A DNA stretch of 64,000 bases from Streptomyces flavotricini (lineage in GTDB: Bacteria > Actinomycetota > Actinomycetes > Streptomycetales > Streptomycetaceae): the NCBI RefSeq assembly GCF_020639365.1, contig NZ_JAINUL010000001.1, forward strand, positions 3,822,216 to 3,886,215, read 5' to 3'. Position 1 is the stretch's first letter; the number at the start of each line of letters is the position of its first letter. This document shows positions 24,560 to 33,792 of this stretch, piece after piece. The position numbers and the translations under genes are program-made. Under the pieces are notes generated by a model, which searched no databases, was not told the DNA's origin, and saw only the letters and a list, made by a program, of their open reading frames with translations.

Positions 24560-27500
24560 TCAACCGCCCGATTTGTAACTCCCCGTGGCCTTCTCGAAGA
24601 CCTCGGTGACCTTGCCTTCGCCGTCCTGCGGACCGGTCACCATGACGACGTGGTAGCTGCCGCCGAGCGCCACGACGAAATTGCGGGCGACGACGTTGCG
24701 GCCGGTGCCGTCGATCCACGTGTAACGGCCGGTGACGCGGAGCTGGTCGCCGACCTTGGTGGTCTTGACGTCGCCCCCGCTGGCCCAGGTGGAGGACCGG
24801 TACGGGGCCAGCTCCGGCTCCTTGTCCTTCTGGTACGTCGCCGGGTCGGGATTGCCCTCGACCTTGTCGCGGCCGGGGACGACGGTCAGGACGTACTGGC
24901 CGTCGGTGTACCGGACCTGCCCCGCCTCGTTCATCCCGCGCCGCTCCCAGCCGCCGGGAACGGCGATCTCGAAGTGCTCGGGGTCCTGCTGGATGGTGTA
25001 GCCGGGGGGAGCGGAGGCGGGGGCGGCGGGGCTCTGGCTGGGCGTGGGCTTCGGCGACGGGGGGGCCGAAGGCGCCCGGGACGGGGCCTGCGCGGGGGTC
25101 TTGGCGACGGCGGCGGGCTCCTGCCCGGACTGCTCGGGCAGGAAGAGGAGGGCGTAGGCGACGGCTCCGGCGAGCAGGACGAGGACGCCGAGGAGCAGGC
25201 TCCGCCCGAGGGAGCGGGGCCCCCGGGCGGCGGCGGGATTGCGGTGGCGGCCGTGCAGGTCGCCGCGCCGGCGCACGACGGGCAGCCGCGCGGGATCCGG
25301 CTCCGGCATCGGGAGCGCGGCCGAGCCGCCGTCCGGCTCGGGGGCGGACCGTACGAGCGAGCGCAGCCAGCCGCGGAGCTCCTCGAAGTCGGGGCGCTCG
25401 GTGGGGTCCTGGCGCAGCAGCGACTCCACGACGGGGCGCAGCGGGCCGCACTCCTCGGCGAAGGCCGGGGGCTCGGCGCAGACCATGTCGACGAGTTCGG
25501 TGACGCTGTCCTCGGGGTACGGGGCGTGCCCCTGGACGGCGCGGTACAACAGCGCGCCGAGCCCCCAGAGGTCGGTGGCGGGCCCGACGGGCGCGGCCAG
25601 CTGCCAGGGCCCGGTGACGGACCCGGCCTGCTCGGGAGCCCACCGCTCGGTGACGGCTCCGACGACGGCCATCCGGGTCAACCGGGCCCGCTCGGCCCCC
25701 AGTCCCCGGAGCCCGCCCCCGCCCCATCCCTCGCCCGAGGCCCCGGGCCGCTGGCCCCCTTCCGGCGCGGCGTTCCCGGACCGGAGCCGCGCATCCGGCT
25801 GCCCGGGGACCCCGTGCGGAGCCGGCCCCGCGGAGCCCTGCGGCCCGGCCGGGCCGGGAGGCGCGAACGGCCCTGGGGGCGCGAACGGGGCGGCTTGCGG
25901 GCCTTCGGCACCCCGGCGCCCGCCCGGGCCGAGGCCCGCTCGGGCATCCGGCCGCTCGGGGAGTGCGTACGGGGCTGCGCCCGGACCCTCGGCCCCGTGC
26001 CGCGTCGGGAGCGGGTACGCGGCCGGGTCGGCGGCGTCGGCCCCGTCCGGCCGGAGCGGGCCGGGCTCGCCGGAGGGCAAGTACGAGGCCATGTTCGGGC
26101 CCTCGGCCCCGGTGCCGTGCGGCGGGGTCCGGCCGGCGAGGAGGGACGGGGCCGGGACTTCGGTCCACGGGGAGCCGGGTCCGCCGGACTCGCCCGTGTG
26201 GAGGTGGGCGGTCGGGTCCGGTGCCTCGGCCTGGCGGTAGCCCTCGGGCAGGGCCAGTTGCGCGGGCAGCGCGGGACGGCCCGTCGCCGGGTCGGGCCGC
26301 GCCTCGGGCTCGGGCCGCGCCTCAGCCCCGGGCCGCGCCTCGGGCTCGGGTCGCGCCTCGGGCTCGGGTCGCGCCTCGGGCTCGGGCCGCGTCTCCCGTT
26401 CCGACGGCTCGGCGGGCGGAAGCGCGGCCTGCCGGCGCGGTGTGGCCCCGTGCCACGGCGCGCTCGTACCGTTCTGCGGCCCCCCGTACGGATACGAGTA
26501 CCCCTGCGGGAGGTTCGACCCCTGCGGCCTCGGCTCCGGAGCCGGCTCGGACCCGCCCTTGCGCTGCTCGGTGACCCGCGCGGCGGCGGCCCGGGCCCCC
26601 GCACGGTACGCGGCGATGGCCCCGGCGCGGGCGGCGGCCTTGAGGTCGGGCCGCTCCCCCGTCGCCCCGGGGGTGATGTGGTCGGAGTACCGCGGGCCGG
26701 TGTCGTACCCGGGCGCCACGAGCGGCGCGTAACCGCCCCCGCCGGGACCGCGGTCCGCCCCGTCGCCCGCGGGCCCGCCCCGTACGGCCGGCCCCGCGCC
26801 GGACGCCGTGTCCCGCCCCGGGTCATGGTCCGGCGCGGCCGTGTCCGGGAGCGCGGGCGGCGTGCTCCGCCCCTGCGCCACGCCGGGGTTCGACTCCGTG
26901 CCGGGCGCCCCGGTGCGGTCCGGAGCGGCGCCGGAACCGCGGCCCGTGCCCCAGCCCTTGACCGGCGGCGGGGGGTCCCAGGTCTCGGCACGGGGCTGCG
27001 CGGACTCCGCGGGGACCGGGTCGTAGCCGCACAGTGCGTCCTCCGCGGCGCCCGCCGCCAGGCCCGTCAGGACGACCCGGCCGTCATCGCATATCAACAC
27101 GGTCCGGACCGTGATGTTCCGGTGCGTCCAGCCGTGCGCGTGCAGCACCCGCAGGGCGGTCAGGACGTCCGCCGCCACCTCGGCCGCCCGGTACGGGCTC
27201 AGCGGCTCCTCGGCGATGAGCGCGGCCAGCGGGCGTGCCGGGACCAACTCGCTCACTATCCACAGCGACCCGCCCTCGGCGAACACGTCGAAGACCTGGT
27301 CCAGCCGGGGGTGGTCCGGTACGGACGCGGCCGCCTGCGCGGCGGCGATCGCCCGGCGCACGGCCGGGAGTTCCCCCGTGGCGGCCGCCGGAGGTCTGGG
27401 GGTCTCCCCGTCCAGCAGCTCGGCGTCCACGATCTCGGGTAACGGCACCTGCCGTACCAGGACTTCCTGTCCGCTGCGCGTGTCGAAGGCGCGGGTCTCG

Positions 27501-27577
27501 ACCAGTTCGTACTCGTCCGACGGCGGCAGCGGCAGACGGTAGCGGTCGGCCAGGATCCGGCCCGCGTAGTCCTCCAC
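24560..27577 (-). CDS. Membrane pseudokinase of the Ser/Thr kinase family with a long disordered insert
   Basis: Start GTG 27577 is chosen for its GGGGGAGG sequence a few bases upstream; the protein has 1005 residues. Residues 1-185 follow a kinase N-lobe and catalytic loop but lack the key residues: no GxGxxG loop, Arg42 in VLVRQV where Lys is expected, HRN at 152-154 instead of HRD, and TGL at 171-173 instead of DFG. Residues from about 190 to 630 are a Pro/Gly/Ala-rich insert with repeated EPEAR units and one Ala-rich helix. The kinase C-lobe then resumes (APEQ near 645, ATDLWGLGALLYRAV). A membrane helix (about 790-812) and an outer domain (about 875-1005) follow. It is likely a scaffold or regulator of the flanking kinases. 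Confidence 0.85.
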   Translation of the reverse strand: MEDYAGRILADRYRLPLPPSDEYELVETRAFDTRSGQEVLVRQVPLPEIVDAELLDGETPRPPAAATGELPAVRRAIAAAQAAASVPDHPRLDQVFDVFAEGGSLWIVSELVPARPLAALIAEEPLSPYRAAEVAADVLTALRVLHAHGWTHRNITVRTVLICDDGRVVLTGLAAGAAEDALCGYDPVPAESAQPRAETWDPPPPVKGWGTGRGSGAAPDRTGAPGTESNPGVAQGRSTPPALPDTAAPDHDPGRDTASGAGPAVRGGPAGDGADRGPGGGGYAPLVAPGYDTGPRYSDHITPGATGERPDLKAAARAGAIAAYRAGARAAAARVTEQRKGGSEPAPEPRPQGSNLPQGYSYPYGGPQNGTSAPWHGATPRRQAALPPAEPSERETRPEPEARPEPEARPEPEARPGAEARPEPEARPDPATGRPALPAQLALPEGYRQAEAPDPTAHLHTGESGGPGSPWTEVPAPSLLAGRTPPHGTGAEGPNMASYLPSGEPGPLRPDGADAADPAAYPLPTRHGAEGPGAAPYALPERPDARAGLGPGGRRGAEGPQAAPFAPPGPFAPPGPAGPQGSAGPAPHGVPGQPDARLRSGNAAPEGGQRPGASGEGWGGGGLRGLGAERARLTRMAVVGAVTERWAPEQAGSVTGPWQLAAPVGPATDLWGLGALLYRAVQGHAPYPEDSVTELVDMVCAEPPAFAEECGPLRPVVESLLRQDPTERPDFEELRGWLRSLVRSAPEPDGGSAALPMPEPDPARLPVVRRRGDLHGRHRNPAAARGPRSLGRSLLLGVLVLLAGAVAYALLFLPEQSGQEPAAVAKTPAQAPSRAPSAPPSPKPTPSQSPAAPASAPPGYTIQQDPEHFEIAVPGGWERRGMNEAGQVRYTDGQYVLTVVPGRDKVEGNPDPATYQKDKEPELAPYRSSTWASGGDVKTTKVGDQLRVTGRYTWIDGTGRNVVARNFVVALGGSYHVVMVTGPQDGEGKVTEVFEKATGSYKSGG
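26346..26397 (-). repeat. Short tandem repeat coding for EPEAR units
   Basis: Copies of a 12-15 bp unit, GCCTCGGGCTCGGG on the plus strand, repeat in tandem within the pseudokinase insert. They encode successive PEPEAR-like units of the coding strand. The in-frame period suggests slippage expansion of a disordered linker. Confidence 0.6.
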
Positions 27578-27746
27578 TTCGCCTCCCCCGAGTGCCGGGG
27601 CGCACGTCCCCCATGGCCCCACTGCCACGATACGTCGCGCAGGCCGCCCGCGTCCCGGGGCTGGAAAGGCTCGTCACCCGTCAGTGCGAGGGCCGTCGTC
27701 GCGGGGAACCCGTCGGCGCGTCACCGCCCGGTCCGGTGGGGGTGGT

Positions 27747-30221
27747 TCAGCCCAGGGGCTGGAAGGTCTGGAACGCCGTGTTGCGCATCGTCGTGCACTC
27801 CGGGGCGTCCCACTGGTCCGCCGGGCAGCTGATCATGATGGCGTAACCGTGCTTGGCGTCCACCTTGAAGCCGCGGTTGAGCACGCGGACCTTCATGCCC
27901 TTCTGCTCCCGCTCGAACTCCCAGTCCGCGACGGTCGGGTAGCCGTTGTACTCCGTCGTGTCGATCCGGATCGTGCGGTAGTTGGTGCTGGAGCTCGCCG
28001 TTCCGGCGACCGCCTCGGCCCATGCGGCGCGGGCGTCGTTGCCGGGGCTGGCGGTGTAGTCGACCTGGATGCGCGGGAAGCCGCCGTCGCGGCTGTATAT
28101 CGCGCCGGAGTTCTCGCCGGCTATGCCCGTCACCTTGAAGCCCGACGGCATCACCATCGAGAAGTGGAACCCCGGGTCGGTCACCTTCGCGTAGCCGTCG
28201 GGGAGCCCTGCCGCGGGACCGCCCGGAGCGGAGCCCTGGCCCTGGCTCTGGCCTTGTCCCTGGGTCTGCCCCTGCCCCTGCCCCTGGCCCTGCTGCCCGC
28301 CCGGGGACTGGCCCTGGCTCGGCTCGCCACCGGCACTGCCGGTGCCGCCCTTGCCCGACGTGGCGTTGGTCCCGCCGGTCTTCGCGGACGGAGTGGGGTT
28401 CGGGCTGCCGGAGACCGTCGTACCCGGACCGCCCTTGCCCTCTTCCTTCTTCTTGTCCGCCGCGTCGTCACCGCTGAACGCGTACGCGATGAGCGAACCG
28501 ATCACGGCGAGCGCGACGACCACACCCGTTATCGCGAGGGCGATCGTACGGCGGGACATGACGTCGGTCAGCGGCGCCGGGACCGGCGAGGGCCTGCCCG
28601 AAACCGGCGTGGACGCCGGGGACTCGGCCGCCGAGGCCGCCGTGGTCGCCGCCGCGGCGGCCGCGGCCTTGCGGGTCGCCTTCAGGGCGGCGCGGGCCCG
28701 TTCGCGCTGCTCGCGTTCGAGCCGCTCGCGCTCCTTCTTCTCCGCCTTCTCGGCGGCGCGTTCGGCCGCCTTCTCGGCGGCGGCCTTCGCCGCGGCCTCC
28801 TTGGCGTCGGCCAGGGAGATCTGCCGGGTCTCCTCGACGGCCGGGGCGAGGACCGGGGCGGCCACCGGCTCCGGCGCGTTGACGACGGCGGTGAGCATCG
28901 CCCGGGCCCGGTCGTCGTCGAGGCGGCGGGCCGGGTCCTTGGCCAGCAGGCCGTAGATGACCTCGGTCAGCGGACCGGCGTTCTTGGGCGGCTCCACCGG
29001 CTCGGTCATCACGGCGGTGAGGGTGGCGAGCGCGGAGCCCTTGTCGTACGGGGGCACGCCTTCGACGGCGGCGTACAGCAGGCCGCCGAGGGACCACATG
29101 TCGGCGGGCGGGCCCGGCTTCTGGCCGCGGGCGCGCTCGGGTGAGATGTAGGAGGGGGCGCCGACGAGCATGCCGGTCGAGGTGACGGAGGGGTCGCCCT
29201 CGACCTGGGCGATGCCGAAGTCGGTCAGGACGACGCGGCCGGTGCGGGCGATCAGCACGTTGGACGGCTTGACGTCCCGGTGCAGGATGCCCTGGCCGTG
29301 CGCGGCGCGCAGGACGTCGAGGACGGCGAGGCCGACCTCGGCGGCGCGGTGGGGGGTCAGCGGGCCGTTCTCACGGATGAACTCGGCCAGCGAGGGGCCC
29401 TCGATGAGCTCCATGACGATCCACGGGCGGCCGTCCTCGTCGACGACGTCGAAGACGGTGACGGCGCCGCCGCTGCGGATGCGGGCGATGGCCTTGGCCT
29501 CGCGCAGGGTTCGGGTGATGAGGCGGCGCTTCTCGTCCTCGTCGACACCGGTGCTGAAGCGGAGTTCCTTGACGGCGACGGTCCGGCCGAGGGTCTCGTC
29601 CTCGGCGCGCCAGACGGTCCCCATGCCGCCCTTGCCGAGCACTTCGCGCAGCCGGTAGCGGCGTGCGAGCAGGCGCCCCTCGTCCTGCCCGCCCTCGGCG
29701 GCCTTGGCGGCGGCGGCCTTGACGGCGGCGGCAACGGCGTCGGCCTTCTCGACGACGGGGTTGCTCGCGGGGGCCTTCTTCTCCTCCGCCGGCTCGGCAG
29801 GCTTGCCGAGGTCCGGCTTCGCCGCGGCCGGCGCGGCGGGCTCCGCCTCCTGCGGCGCGGCTGCTCTGCCCGCACCCGCCGCGGCGGACTTGCTCAGATC
29901 GGCCTTCGCCGCGGGCGGGCCGGCCGGCTTCGCGTCCTGCGGCGCACCGTCACCGGCGGCACCCGGGGCCGGCTCGCCGCCTTCGGCGACACCCGTCGCG
30001 GGCTCGGCGTCCTCGATCGCCGCCGCGTCCGCGCCCGGCTCGGGCTTCGCGGCGTCAGACTCCGCCGCGGGCACAGCGGCAGGCTTCGCAGTGCCCGGCT
30101 TCACCGCCGACGGAACAGCCGACTCCGCCACAGGCGCGGCGGCAGGCTTCGCCGCACGCGCAGCCTCCTGCTTCGCCGCAGGCGACTCGGCGGGCGACTC
30201 GGTGTGCTCCGGCTTCGACAT
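27747..30221 (-). CDS. Membrane Ser/Thr protein kinase with long N-terminal Ala/Pro/Glu-rich extension
   Basis: The ATG at 30221, with GAGGGG 5 nt upstream, gives 824 residues. Unlike most bacterial kinases of the family, the catalytic domain is internal: residues 1 to about 185 are a low-complexity Ala/Lys/Glu/Pro tract, and the kinase runs from about 188 to 455 (GKGGMGTVWRA, VAVKEL, HRDVKPSNVL, LTDFGIAQV, SPERARG), with catalytic residues intact. A charged Ala/Glu/Arg coiled coil (about 480-530), a membrane helix (about 560-582), a Gln/Gly-rich linker (repeats of GQ near 640-665) and an outer domain (about 675-824) follow. The outer domain begins VTDPGFHFSMVMPSGF and resembles those of the two neighbours. 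It is probably part of the same signalling set. Confidence 0.92.
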   Translation of the reverse strand: MSKPEHTESPAESPAAKQEAARAAKPAAAPVAESAVPSAVKPGTAKPAAVPAAESDAAKPEPGADAAAIEDAEPATGVAEGGEPAPGAAGDGAPQDAKPAGPPAAKADLSKSAAAGAGRAAAPQEAEPAAPAAAKPDLGKPAEPAEEKKAPASNPVVEKADAVAAAVKAAAAKAAEGGQDEGRLLARRYRLREVLGKGGMGTVWRAEDETLGRTVAVKELRFSTGVDEDEKRRLITRTLREAKAIARIRSGGAVTVFDVVDEDGRPWIVMELIEGPSLAEFIRENGPLTPHRAAEVGLAVLDVLRAAHGQGILHRDVKPSNVLIARTGRVVLTDFGIAQVEGDPSVTSTGMLVGAPSYISPERARGQKPGPPADMWSLGGLLYAAVEGVPPYDKGSALATLTAVMTEPVEPPKNAGPLTEVIYGLLAKDPARRLDDDRARAMLTAVVNAPEPVAAPVLAPAVEETRQISLADAKEAAAKAAAEKAAERAAEKAEKKERERLEREQRERARAALKATRKAAAAAAATTAASAAESPASTPVSGRPSPVPAPLTDVMSRRTIALAITGVVVALAVIGSLIAYAFSGDDAADKKKEEGKGGPGTTVSGSPNPTPSAKTGGTNATSGKGGTGSAGGEPSQGQSPGGQQGQGQGQGQTQGQGQSQGQGSAPGGPAAGLPDGYAKVTDPGFHFSMVMPSGFKVTGIAGENSGAIYSRDGGFPRIQVDYTASPGNDARAAWAEAVAGTASSSTNYRTIRIDTTEYNGYPTVADWEFEREQKGMKVRVLNRGFKVDAKHGYAIMISCPADQWDAPECTTMRNTAFQTFQPLG

Positions 30222-30382
30222 GCGTCCCCTCTGCGATCGTGCCGCCTGCTGCCCCCGGGATCCCCGGTGGCCCGCTCCGGGAGAACCCGTGCGGTAACCC
30301 GCCCCGGCAGAACCCTCATTGTTCCTCACTCCGCAACGGACGGGCGCCCCGGGTCCGCGGTTCCCCCCTCCGCATCCCGGAG

Positions 30383-32089
30383 TTACAACGGAACGATGTC
30401 GGGAGCCCCCAGCCGCGCCGCATCCGCCGTCTGGTCGTCCGGCTGACGCTGCGATTCCCGTTCCGCCTGCACCCGCTTCTCGTAGTGTTCCACTTCCTTC
30501 TCGATCTGCTGCTTGTCCCACCCCAGCACCGGAGCCATCAGCTCCGCGCACTCCCGCGCCGACCGCGTCCCCCGGTCGAACGTCTCGATCGAGATCCGCG
30601 TCCGCCGCGTCAGCACGTCGTCCAGGTGCCGCGCCCCCTCGTGCGAAGCCGCGTACACCACCTCGGCCCGCAGGTAGTCGTCCGCCCCGCCCAGCGGCTG
30701 CCCGAGCCCCGGGTCCGCCGCGATCAGGTCCAGCAGTTCGTCCGTCATCGAGCCGTACCGGTTCAACAGGTGTTCCACCCGCGCCACGTGAAGGCCCGTC
30801 CGGGCCGCGATGCCGGCCCGCCCGTTCCACAGCGCCCGGTACCCCTCCGCCCCCACCAGCGGTACGTCCTCCGTCACGCACTCCGCGACCCGCTGGTCCA
30901 GCCCGTGCACCGCCTCGTCGACCGCGTCCTTCGCCATCACCCGGTACGTCGTGTACTTGCCGCCCGCCACCACCACCAGCCCCGGCACGGGATGCGCCAC
31001 CGTGTGCTCGCGCGAGAGCTTGCTGGTGGCGTCCGACTCGCCGGCCAGCAGCGGCCGCAGGCCCGCGTACACCCCTTGTACGTCGTCCCGCGTCAGCGGC
31101 ACCGCCAGCACCGAGTTGACGTGCTCCAGCAGGTAGTCGATGTCCGCGCTCGACGCCGCCGGATGCGCCTTGTCCAGGTCCCAGTCCGTGTCCGTGGTGC
31201 CCACGATCCAGCTGCGGCCCCACGGGATGACGAAGAGAACCGACTTCTCCGTGCGCAGGATCAGGCCCGTCGAGGAGTGGATCCGGTCCTTCGGTACGAC
31301 CAGATGGATGCCCTTCGACGCCCGGACGTGGAACTGCCCCCGCTCCCCGATCAGCGCCTGCGTGTCGTCCGTCCACACCCCGGTCGCGTTCACGATCTGC
31401 CGCGCGCGGATCTCGTACTCGCCGCCGCCCTCCACGTCCTGCACGCGCGCCCCGACGACCCGCTCGCCCTCCCGCAGGAAGCCGACCGCCCTCGCCCGGT
31501 TGGCGCACTGCGCCCCGTACGCCGCCGCCGTCCGCACCAGCGTGGCCACGTACCGCGCGTCGTCCATCTGGGCGTCGTAGTACTGCAGCGCGCCGACCAG
31601 CGCGTCCTTGCGCAGCGCCGGGGCCACCCGCAGCGCGCGCTTCCGCGACAGGTGCCGGTGGACCGGCAGCCCCCGCCCGTGCCCGCTGGAGACCGACATC
31701 GCGTCGTACAGCGCGACGCCCGATCCGGCGTAGAACCGCTCCCAGCCCTTGTGCTGGAGCGGGTACAGGAAGGGCACGGGCTTCACCAGGTGCGGGGCCA
31801 GCCGCTCCAGCAGCAGGCCGCGCTCCTTCAGGGCCTCCCGCACGAGGGTGAAGTCCAGCATCTCCAGATAACGCAGACCGCCGTGGATCAGCTTGCTGGA
31901 CCGGCTGGAGGTGCCGGACGCCCAGTCCCGGGCCTCCACCAGCCCCGTGGAGAGGCCTCTGGTCGTGGCGTCGAGCGCGGTGCCGGCGCCCACCACGCCC
32001 GCGCCCACCACCAGCAGGTCCAGTTCCCGCTCGGCCATCCGGGCGAGTGCCTCTTCGCGCTGGACCGGCCCCAGTGTCGCTGTCCTCAC
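30383..32089 (-). CDS. glpD: Glycerol-3-phosphate dehydrogenase, FAD-dependent
   Basis: The enzyme oxidises sn-glycerol-3-phosphate to dihydroxyacetone phosphate and passes electrons to the quinone pool, acting at the inner membrane face. The 568-residue protein shows the FAD motif LLVVGAGVVGAGTALDA near residues 26-42, the family block SRSSKLIHGGLRYLEM, and the later segments NATGVWTDD and GGKYTTYRVMA. Length and composition match streptomycete GlpD. The C-terminal domain (about 410-568) is typical. The gene is monocistronic by layout, divergent from the dehydrogenase-like gene at 32350. No GylR-type operator could be recognised by eye in the shared 260-bp region. Confidence 0.96.
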   Translation of the reverse strand: MRTATLGPVQREEALARMAERELDLLVVGAGVVGAGTALDATTRGLSTGLVEARDWASGTSSRSSKLIHGGLRYLEMLDFTLVREALKERGLLLERLAPHLVKPVPFLYPLQHKGWERFYAGSGVALYDAMSVSSGHGRGLPVHRHLSRKRALRVAPALRKDALVGALQYYDAQMDDARYVATLVRTAAAYGAQCANRARAVGFLREGERVVGARVQDVEGGGEYEIRARQIVNATGVWTDDTQALIGERGQFHVRASKGIHLVVPKDRIHSSTGLILRTEKSVLFVIPWGRSWIVGTTDTDWDLDKAHPAASSADIDYLLEHVNSVLAVPLTRDDVQGVYAGLRPLLAGESDATSKLSREHTVAHPVPGLVVVAGGKYTTYRVMAKDAVDEAVHGLDQRVAECVTEDVPLVGAEGYRALWNGRAGIAARTGLHVARVEHLLNRYGSMTDELLDLIAADPGLGQPLGGADDYLRAEVVYAASHEGARHLDDVLTRRTRISIETFDRGTRSARECAELMAPVLGWDKQQIEKEVEHYEKRVQAERESQRQPDDQTADAARLGAPDIVPL

Positions 32090-32234
32090 GGCTGCCTCCC
32101 GTCGGTGCGGGTCGTTCCCGCTCGGTGCGGGTGACCCCGCTCACATCCCCCGCTCACGATTCTGACCCGCCGCACCCACATCAGCCACCGCCTGTGGACA
32201 ACACAACGGCGGCCATCACCCCGTAATACGACAC

Positions 32235-32265
32235 ATCGGTCATATATACGCCTAGTCTGACATCG
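32235..32265. promoter_or_regulatory. A/T-rich stretch in the glpD divergent intergenic region
   Basis: The sequence around 32235-32265 (ATCGGTCATATATACGCCT, then AGTCTGAC) is the most A/T-rich stretch in the glpD/dehydrogenase gap. It includes a TAnnnT match, TAGTCT, near 32254. It is a likely promoter zone, but the orientation cannot be decided. Confidence 0.3.
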
Positions 32266-32349
32266 CGCCAGCTCCACACTCCACCTGCACGGTCCACCGG
32301 AGTTGCGCACCCAGCCCCCTCATGCATGTCAGGGAAGGGATGGCACCCC

Positions 32350-33621
32350 ATGCCCGCAGATCTCGCCGTCATCGGACTCGGCCACCTCGGCCTCCCGCTG
32401 GCCCAGGCGGCCGTCGCCGCCGGAATCGAGACGGTCGGCTACGACAGCGCTCCGGTGACAGCCGCAGCCACGGGACCCACCGGGGCCTCGGCCACCGCCA
32501 CGGACTCCACCCTCACCGCCGCCGAGATCCGCCGCATGTCGGCCGCCGGCTTCCGGATCACCACCAACCCCGCCGAACTCGGCCGGGTCCGCACCGCCGT
32601 CATCTGCGCCCCCACCCAGCTCGGCGCCGACCGCGCGCTCGACCTCTCCGCCGTCGGCGAGGCGGGCCGCACGCTCGCCGCCCGGCTGCGCCCGCACACC
32701 ACCGTCATCCTCGAATCCGCCGCCCACCCCGGCGTCACCGAGGACTACCTGCGCCCCATCCTGGAGGCCGGCTCCGGACTGCGCGCCGGCCGGGACTTCC
32801 ACCTCGCCTACTCCCCCAGCCGCCTCGACCCCGGCAACCGGACGCACGGCATCGCCAACACCCCCAAGGTGATCGGCGGCCTCACCCCCGCCTGTACCGA
32901 GTCCGCGCACGCCTTCTACGCCCGCCTCACCGAGAAGGTGGTCCGGGCCCGCGGCCTGCGCGAGGCCGAGACCGTGCAGCTGCTGGAGACCAACTACCGG
33001 CACGTCAACATCGCCCTCATGAACGAGATGGCGGTGCTCTGCCACGACCTCGGCGTCGACCTCTGGGACGTCATCCGCTGCGCCGAGACCAAGCCGTACG
33101 GATTCCAGGCCTTCCGGCCCGGCCCGGGAGTCGGCGGCCGCAGCGTCCCCCTCGACCCCAACTACCTCCCGCACACCACCCGCACCCCGGGCCACCCCCT
33201 GCGCATGGTCGGCCTGGCGCAGGAGATCAACGGCCGGATGCCCCAGTACGTCATCCAGCGCTCGGCCACCCTGCTGAACGAGCACGGGAAATCGGCCCGC
33301 GGCGCCCGGGTCCTGCTGCTCGGGGTCACGTACAAACCCGACCTCGGCGACCAGGAGGGCTCGCCGGCCCGGGAGATCGCCAGTCGGCTCCTCGACCTCG
33401 GCGCACTGGTCAGCTACCACGACCCGTACGTCGCCGGATGGCACGTCAGGGACCGGCCGGTGCCCCGTGCCGAATCGTTGTACGAGGCCGCCGCCAACGC
33501 CGATCTGACGATCCTGCTCCAGCACCACCGCACGTACGACCTCCAAGGCCTCGCGGTGAAGGCGCAGTTGCTGCTCGACACCCGCGGGGCCAGCCCGGCG
33601 GGGGCGGCGCACCGGCTCTGA
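32350..33621 (+). CDS. UDP-sugar dehydrogenase-like protein lacking catalytic residues
   Basis: The 423-residue protein has the three-domain fold of UDP-glucose / UDP-N-acetylglucosamine 6-dehydrogenases: Rossmann motif VIGLGHLGLPLA (7-18), a helical dimer domain and a C-terminal sugar-binding domain (GVTYKPDLGDQ). Residues that active enzymes need are changed. SPER-type Glu is Ser157 (YSPSRLDPGN), the Lys of the VKLLENT block is Gln210, its Asn is Thr214 (VQLLETNYRHVN), and the catalytic Cys of GGRC is Ser265 (GVGGRSVPLDPNYL). NAD binding looks intact. It is therefore probably a regulatory or structural pseudoenzyme, or does different chemistry. ATG 32350 has AGGGAAGGGA 9 nt upstream; ATG 32326 is an alternative. 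Confidence 0.85.
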   Translation: MPADLAVIGLGHLGLPLAQAAVAAGIETVGYDSAPVTAAATGPTGASATATDSTLTAAEIRRMSAAGFRITTNPAELGRVRTAVICAPTQLGADRALDLSAVGEAGRTLAARLRPHTTVILESAAHPGVTEDYLRPILEAGSGLRAGRDFHLAYSPSRLDPGNRTHGIANTPKVIGGLTPACTESAHAFYARLTEKVVRARGLREAETVQLLETNYRHVNIALMNEMAVLCHDLGVDLWDVIRCAETKPYGFQAFRPGPGVGGRSVPLDPNYLPHTTRTPGHPLRMVGLAQEINGRMPQYVIQRSATLLNEHGKSARGARVLLLGVTYKPDLGDQEGSPAREIASRLLDLGALVSYHDPYVAGWHVRDRPVPRAESLYEAAANADLTILLQHHRTYDLQGLAVKAQLLLDTRGASPAGAAHRL

Positions 33622-33792
33622 CGGCGCCGGACCGCGCCCGACCACGCCCGACCTCGCCCGACCACGCCGGGAAAATCGCTTCAGCAGATGTCGGAGCCGC
33701 CTGCTAGCCTGCGGCGACTTATCTCGTCCATACGTCCCCGGCCGACCTCCGAGGACACCCGTATGCCCGAATCCCTGGGGGGGATTTCCACC

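Noticed and set aside
23891..27442. 1183-codon plus-strand frame opposite two kinases
   Set aside because: No motifs, Arg/Gly/Pro-rich composition, and kinase-type proteins on the minus strand explain the DNA.
28200..28330. Possible CRISPR-like or minisatellite array
   Set aside because: The repetition is coding: it gives the Gln/Gly-rich linker of the kinase, without spacers.
27747..32144. Very long minus-strand open frame extending the third kinase through glpD
   Set aside because: The upstream part is antisense-frame filler across glpD; kinase-type sequence, the ATG and the Shine-Dalgarno start at 30221.
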